NCBI GenBank assembly: GCA_008360975.2
Contig: CM039193.1
Span: 6,252,501-6,316,500, forward strand
Direction of reading: 5' to 3'
DNA from: Lichenostomus cassidix
Lineage: Eukaryota; Chordata; Aves; Passeriformes; Meliphagidae
Length of the DNA stretch: 64,000 bases
In this document: positions 58,411 through 64,000 of the stretch, one piece after another
Position numbering within the stretch: the stretch's first letter is position 1
How the letters are laid out: every line of letters begins with the position of its first letter
Program-made: the position numbers and the translations under genes
The notes under the pieces: model-generated
The model's input: the letters and a program-made list of their open reading frames with translations, nothing else
What the model was told of the DNA's origin: nothing
Databases searched by the model: none

Positions 58411-61400
58411 GTTATTTTCAGGTATCTTAAAGATCTTCTGTTCCCTTTGCCCCCAGACAGTGCATCTTTTCCCCAAGATCCTCAGTGCACTTTCCCACTC
58501 AGAGCAGGTAATGCCATCAGTATTTACTGATGTTTCTTACTGTGTGCAGCCCAACCTATGCTTCTGTCCCAGCTTACTGCAAAATGCCTCTCCTCCCAAA
58601 GTGCAGTGTCTATTTAGCTGCATTTGGTGTGCCTCTGTTGGTTGCCTTTTTACACCTCCTCTCTTTAAACATTTTCTCAATGAAATGGTCATTTTCTAGG
58701 CCTGAACTCAAACAAGAAGTGGGGAGGCTGCTGCTCAGCAATGACTGGCTTCTGTCTTTGTGTCATGAGTGGCCCATCCCTGGCTGCTCATCCCATAAAG
58801 CCTGTAGAACTCCTGCACATCTGCATATGCCCACACAGGAGAAATAAAGCAATAAATAAAAGGGCAATTGCTGGGAATATTTGTCTCCCAAAGCACTGGC
58901 TCTGAGTGCAGGAATGCCTTAGGCTGCAGGGGACACACTGGAGTAGTTACACACTTTCAAGGATGAGCTGTGAAATGCAGCATCCTCAGGCAGATCCCTG
59001 AGCTGGGCTTTGGGAGGTCTGCCTGTGGTTTTGCCCATTTTCCAGAGTCACACTGTATACCCAATGCTGCAATCATTGCTGTTGCTCACATCCTAGGGAT
59101 TTAGAAACAAAGGATGTATAACGATGAGAGACACTAAGCACAAAGAGATTTACTGTGTTCCTAACTTTCCCAGTGATTGATTTGTGCAGTTATGAAGAAA
59201 AAATTATGTAGTCAGTCCTGTTCCAAAGGCACTTAATGCTCTATTCATATTTTAATTTTACTAGCTCGCAGGGGAGGTGAGTGAGCCAGCAGCATGGATG
59301 AAAATCTGTCTGATGCCCAAGACCGTATGCAGGATGACAGTATTTATCCCTAGTGCATTAAGCCAAGATTTTTCTTTATAAAATGGGGGAGTAAGCAGCA
59401 GCCCAGTGCTCCTACAACCCCCCCAGTGTGTTGCACACCTGTGAAACAGGGCTGACATTCCTTGGAGAGCCCTTTCCTTTGTGTTTCACTCCATCCAACA
59501 CGGATAATTCCTGTTCTGAAATTATCTAAAAGGCATTATAATACCACTGTTCACTAAAAATATGAAGTGTCAGTTAGCTGAGGCACCTTGCTGCTTCAAT
59601 TGGTACTCTCCTGAAAGTGCCACAGCATGGAAAATAGGCTTCATCAGTACCTTCCACATCCCACGGCACTGGTGTCCTTGGGTAGCTCACGCATCTCCTC
59701 CTAATTTGAGGAAATGCCATCTAATGCCTCCCTCCCTGGAGAGACCTGCAGTGGCTGTATGGGGCTTTTGCTTGTTTGTTGTTCAAGGTAAAAACAGTGT
59801 GGAGCAGGGCAGGGACACAGCTTTTAGGAGAGCTTTGTGTGCTCACAGCCCTGCTGATTTCTGTGCCTGGTGAAGTCTTTGTAGGTGGTGTAACAGGGCA
59901 GGGGAAAGAGGTGGAAAGGGTGCTCCTTACTAGCTCGATGCTGCAGAGGAGGAGGTGCATGGCTTCTCCTGCTGCAGTTACCCATTTTTCCCCATACATC
60001 TTGTGAGGTTTCCCAGCTTGGGGAAATTATTGTATTGACTTTGGCACTCAGGGCCTTAAATCTTGCAGGAGTTGAACAACCCAAGAGCATCCTTTCCTCT
60101 GGGCAATTTGTGCTGGAGCAATGGGCTCCAGACACACCAGCTCTTCTGCTGCAGCAATACATCAAGTTGGACCCTTTTCTCTGAGAAATTTTCCCTTTTT
60201 TCCCTGTTTTTTTCTTTTTTTAAATTGTTATGAGGCATCATCTGAGGTCACTCACCAGTCCCGGCAGCTGAGTTTGGTGGTGGGAAGTTGAAGATTTAGT
60301 GGATTGTTTCATGTTTCCCTTTCGCAAATAATGACTTGGGAAGCTCTGTGCCTCTGCTCCAAGCTGAGAGCAGAGCCTCTGGAGGATGGAGACCCTGTGG
60401 GCACTGCAGAGACAGGGCAGGCCAGCATGGATGTTCCCTTTTGCCTGTGCCTGGGGCAGGCAGAGCTCCTTGGGGACACTGGGGCAAAGCCTCCTCGTGT
60501 TCACTCTGGGGGCTGTCCTCCAGCTAAGGACACTTCCACAGGGGCTCTGGACAATGCTCACAAACAGACTATACATTCCAAAATCCCTAATGTTCATGCC
60601 TTTTTTTTCAGTCATTCCCTTTCTCTGGGAAGTCAGCATGGATTAAACATTTCTAAAGCCTCCTTCAAACTGCAGTGCAGTGCTTTAGTATGTTCTGCTC
60701 AGGTCTCTGTCCATTTCCCCTCCCTTGAATGTAGAGACCCCCTTCCTTTTTAGATGTAAAAAAATCACATGTATTTTCTGGCCATGTACCAGCTAAATCA
60801 CCATGACCATACACTCTCAGCACCCATGTGCCTTAAGTTATTGCTCCTTAGTTTGTCAGGAAAGGAAAGCAAAGTTGGGTGACTCCTGCCCTGCACATGT
60901 GTCCCCACCCCACAGACACAGATTTCTCACTGTGCCATTGCAGCCAGGCATGAGACAATCCTAAAACAGATCAGTGGGAGGAACAGGGCTTCAGAGCAGC
61001 AACAAATATTTCCTAATATTCCTGATATCTCCTGAAGTGCTGCAGGCTTGCTTCTAGCCTGTTTCACTGGAGCCAAGGGAGTTACCTGCTGAAATACCTT
61101 GCTGTTGTGAAGCTAATTTGGTTTGGATGCCACAGAGCCTCTGTTGCTGGACAGCACACAAAGGGTCCAGCATTTTAAGACTCCTAGTAAAGGTTCAGGT
61201 GGTGAGGAAGGATCCAGGCTTTCCTTGGTGGTGTGTCTGTTGATCTCCTTTGTGCTCAAGAGACTTCAGAGGTACAGAAGTCACAGGGATGTGGTTTCAG
61301 TATCTGACAGCAGCAGTGTAAGTGGTAGTAAAAGGTGACATAGAGTAACAGGATGCTGGAAAGTAACTATGAGGGTGCATTGTTGGGCTCTGCTTGTAGT

Positions 61401-64000
61401 TAGAGAAGTTTGCTGACATCCAGGAGCACAGCCTTCATGGGAAATGGGTGTAAAGCATTGGAGGGCTCTTGCTTTTCCGCTTTATCTCATCCAGCACGTT
61501 TCATCTCAGATGGTTGGAAAGGATGAACCAGGGCTTACTTACGTCTGCTGACTTTCCATAAAATCCTTAATGTGGGGAAATCTAAATCTACAGGGATTGA
61601 TTTTAATTTCCTCCAAAAAGTTGCTCCTGGCAGAATCTGATAAAGCCATTTTTAGTCTAATCCTTCCCAGCCCTGCCCTTGGTGAGCTATCGGAGCATAC
61701 CTATCTTTGGGAATTCATTTGGTGATCACCACAGCTTGCATTCATTATCTCAAATACCTCCCAAATCGTCAGCTGTAGTACAGTGGGTCTGAAAAGTGGT
61801 CTGACAGCATTTTCTGCAGCTTTTCACTTCTGGGGGAGAGTGTTCCCAGGTTCTTGCAGGGGATATGCCTTTCTGCCCTCTGTGGGATTGCTCCTTCAAT
61901 GCACAAAGTTTACAAGGAGCAGTCATTCCATTTCTTCTTGACTGCTCTGTGCTGCCTCTTTCTTCTCAGCAAGATTTGTTAATTTGTGCCCAGGGCTGTT
62001 GAGTCCTCTTGGTGATGGACTGACCCTACTCCTCGAAATTCACCAGAAATTTTGTACAAATTTTTAAGAGCTTTTGGGCTACATATTCTGGTTCTTTTCC
62101 TTCTGCCAGCCCTGTGAGTCAAGTAGCAGCCTTTCTATTTCAGAGGGGTCTTAATGAACTTTCATATTCCAAACGATCAGACCAGGAAAGGCACACAGGG
62201 TTATTTTAAAGCAATTTGCATGTACTTGGTAAAACAGAATGATCGCTGTTGTTCCTGAACTCTGAAACAGAAAACAAATTTTTTTGTGGAAACAAAAACA
62301 CAACCAGAGCAGAGCAAGGCATTGCAGGAGATGTTTAGCATCGTGTTCTGACCTTTATGGAAACAGTTGATATGGAAATATTTTTGTCATATTTATTTAA
62401 ACTTTTTTCCTTGCATTTGTTTAAACTAGGCAGTATATTTATTCAAAAATATCAGCAGTATGCCAGTCTCCAATTCTTGGCATGTTAGCAACAGTAATCA
62501 TACAATAAACATAAACCCCTTAAATCTGTGCTAAATGCTTTGATCCTAATGCTCTTAGGAAAGTACTTTTGTTTTTGTTCTCCATGTAAAGTACCAGGTG
62601 TGAGTGTGGTGGGTTTAGGAGATTATAAAGATAATAACAGGAGGAAGGTTCACTAGAGCTTTAGAGTGATGGCTATAGCTGATTTTTTGAAATACTATTT
62701 CTCTCCTATTTTATGTGCCACAAACATTTTGGTGGTTTTTTTACAGAAACACAACAATGTTGTTTTCACACCCTTCTCCATGCCTGGCTGTCCTCCCAGG
62801 CTCACCCAGGGGTGCTGTTTGGTGCTGTGCCTCAATCACAGGCTGCAAACAGCCTTTCAGAGCAACATTTTCCCCCACTGGAGTGGAGGCAGAGGCAGGC
62901 TGACCACAGGCATGCCCACGTGCATGTTTTCCTTGGCTCTAGGATGCTGATTAGTGAAAAAATTCCATACAATACCTGGCTACACCTTCAGGGCTGGTAC
63001 AGAGGTGCTTCAAACCAGTAGAGGCTTTTCTGTTGACTCAAAGAGCCTTGGATAACGTGAAGCTCTTATTCCAGAAAGCCACCATCTGTTCCCAGTACTT
63101 GGAAGCATTTTCTGTGGGGCATGTGGGAAAGGAAAGAGGTCAAGAAAAAGAGAATGCAAAGACAGTGATTTTGTCAAATGTTTTGGGGAAGGCAAGGTCA
63201 AAGCTTACCTCATTGTGTTATTGGTAGGTACCATAAGCAGGCAGCATTTGCAGCCACGAAGAATCCTGTTAATGAAATGCAAGGTTTTTCCAGGGTCCAA
63301 AATAAATTATGAGGCTGATGGTGGTAGTTGGGTATACCACTTCCCTGACTCACATGGCATTGTGATGCAGCCCACTATTAAATTATGCTTTGCATGTGGC
63401 TCACATATGCTTAAAATCTATGTGCCAGATAAAAGTTGAATACCTGAGATGAATTAAATGGCAGTTATTAAGCAGACTCTTTGCAAAGGAATTTTCAGTC
63501 CCTGATACTTGGTTACATTAGATTATCCAACCTTTCTTTTCTGTCAGTGCAAATGAGATCATAACTCAAACGTGCATGAAAGCAAACGGGTGGTTTAGAT
63601 CTGAAAATGCACAGCTGCCTAACTTTGATTTATATTAAAGGCAGACATAGACACAATTAATTCCAGCATCTTGGGAATTACATTTAAGTATTAACAAAAT
63701 TAGGCAAATTATGCCTCAACCTCTGAGTGCACCGAGGTTTGCACGCAGGCTTGTTTGATCATGGGATCACCAGATAAATGTCAGAATCAGGCTCCATGCC
63801 AAAGTTAAGCATTTTGTAGAAAGGGAATAATAATTTTGGAAATAACTAGTACCATATTATTTGTGAGATCAAGCATTTATCAACCAGGTTCAGGTCCCCA
63901 GAAATGTGCTAGCATGGTGGTTAGTCTTACTTTAGGGTAAGTAGTGGGATCCAATATATTTTTTAAATTAAGGATGCTCTGGGCTGTACCAGCTCGGGAT

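Larger units (their letters stand above)
53424..64000. other. Start of intron 28 (more than 10.5 kb)
   Basis: No exon continuing TSR11 (expected to begin CSVSCGRG-like in this family) could be found to the window end. The segment holds a 3'-UTR-like AT-rich stretch at about 55540-55760, an imperfect 32-base duplication at about 58350-58410, and otherwise unique DNA. Short open frames show no family resemblance. Confidence 0.75.

Noticed and set aside
1..64000. CRISPR arrays, operons, bacterial insertion sequences
   Set aside because: The sequence is vertebrate nuclear DNA with spliced exons; no spaced direct-repeat array or bacterial gene is present.

Overview
The window is vertebrate nuclear DNA, almost certainly from a bird. 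Coding sequence is split into many short exons with GT-AG introns. The interspersed repeats are CR1 LINE fragments typical of birds, plus one very young LTR element. I cannot fix the species.

One host gene is visible, on the + strand: ADAMTS9, a secreted zinc metalloprotease of the ADAMTS family (GON subgroup). I could place 28 consecutive coding exons (7166-53423). Their lengths sum to 4341 nt, or 1447 codons with no frameshift or stop, and every junction has GT/AG and keeps phase. They encode, in order: signal peptide, propeptide with two basic cleavage sites, catalytic domain with the HExxHxxGxxH-type zinc site and Met-turn, disintegrin-like domain, first thrombospondin repeat (TSR1), cysteine-rich domain, spacer, TSR2 to TSR10 and the start of TSR11. 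The rest (TSR11-15 and the GON domain) must lie beyond base 64000.

Layout: 1-6500 is upstream non-coding DNA. About 6500-8060 is a CpG-island promoter holding exons 1 and 2. 9121-20416 is a large intron 3 with a CR1 tail. 20417-25998 is a cluster of catalytic and disintegrin-like exons. 25999-38556 is intron 11, exon 12 and intron 12. 38557-53423 holds the Cys-rich, spacer and TSR exons. 53424-64000 is the start of a long intron 28, with an AT-rich segment near 55.7 kb that resembles a 3' UTR end.

The most striking non-gene object lies in intron 12, antisense to ADAMTS9: a complete LTR retroelement at 30423-33651. Its two 516-bp LTRs differ at one position. It has a perfect 18-nt primer-binding site for tRNA-Phe, a polypurine tract and a flanking 7-bp direct repeat. 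Its interior is only 2.2 kb, has no recognisable gag, pol or env, and carries a very CpG-rich, promoter-like block. It looks like a recently mobilised non-autonomous endogenous retrovirus that depends on proteins from elsewhere.
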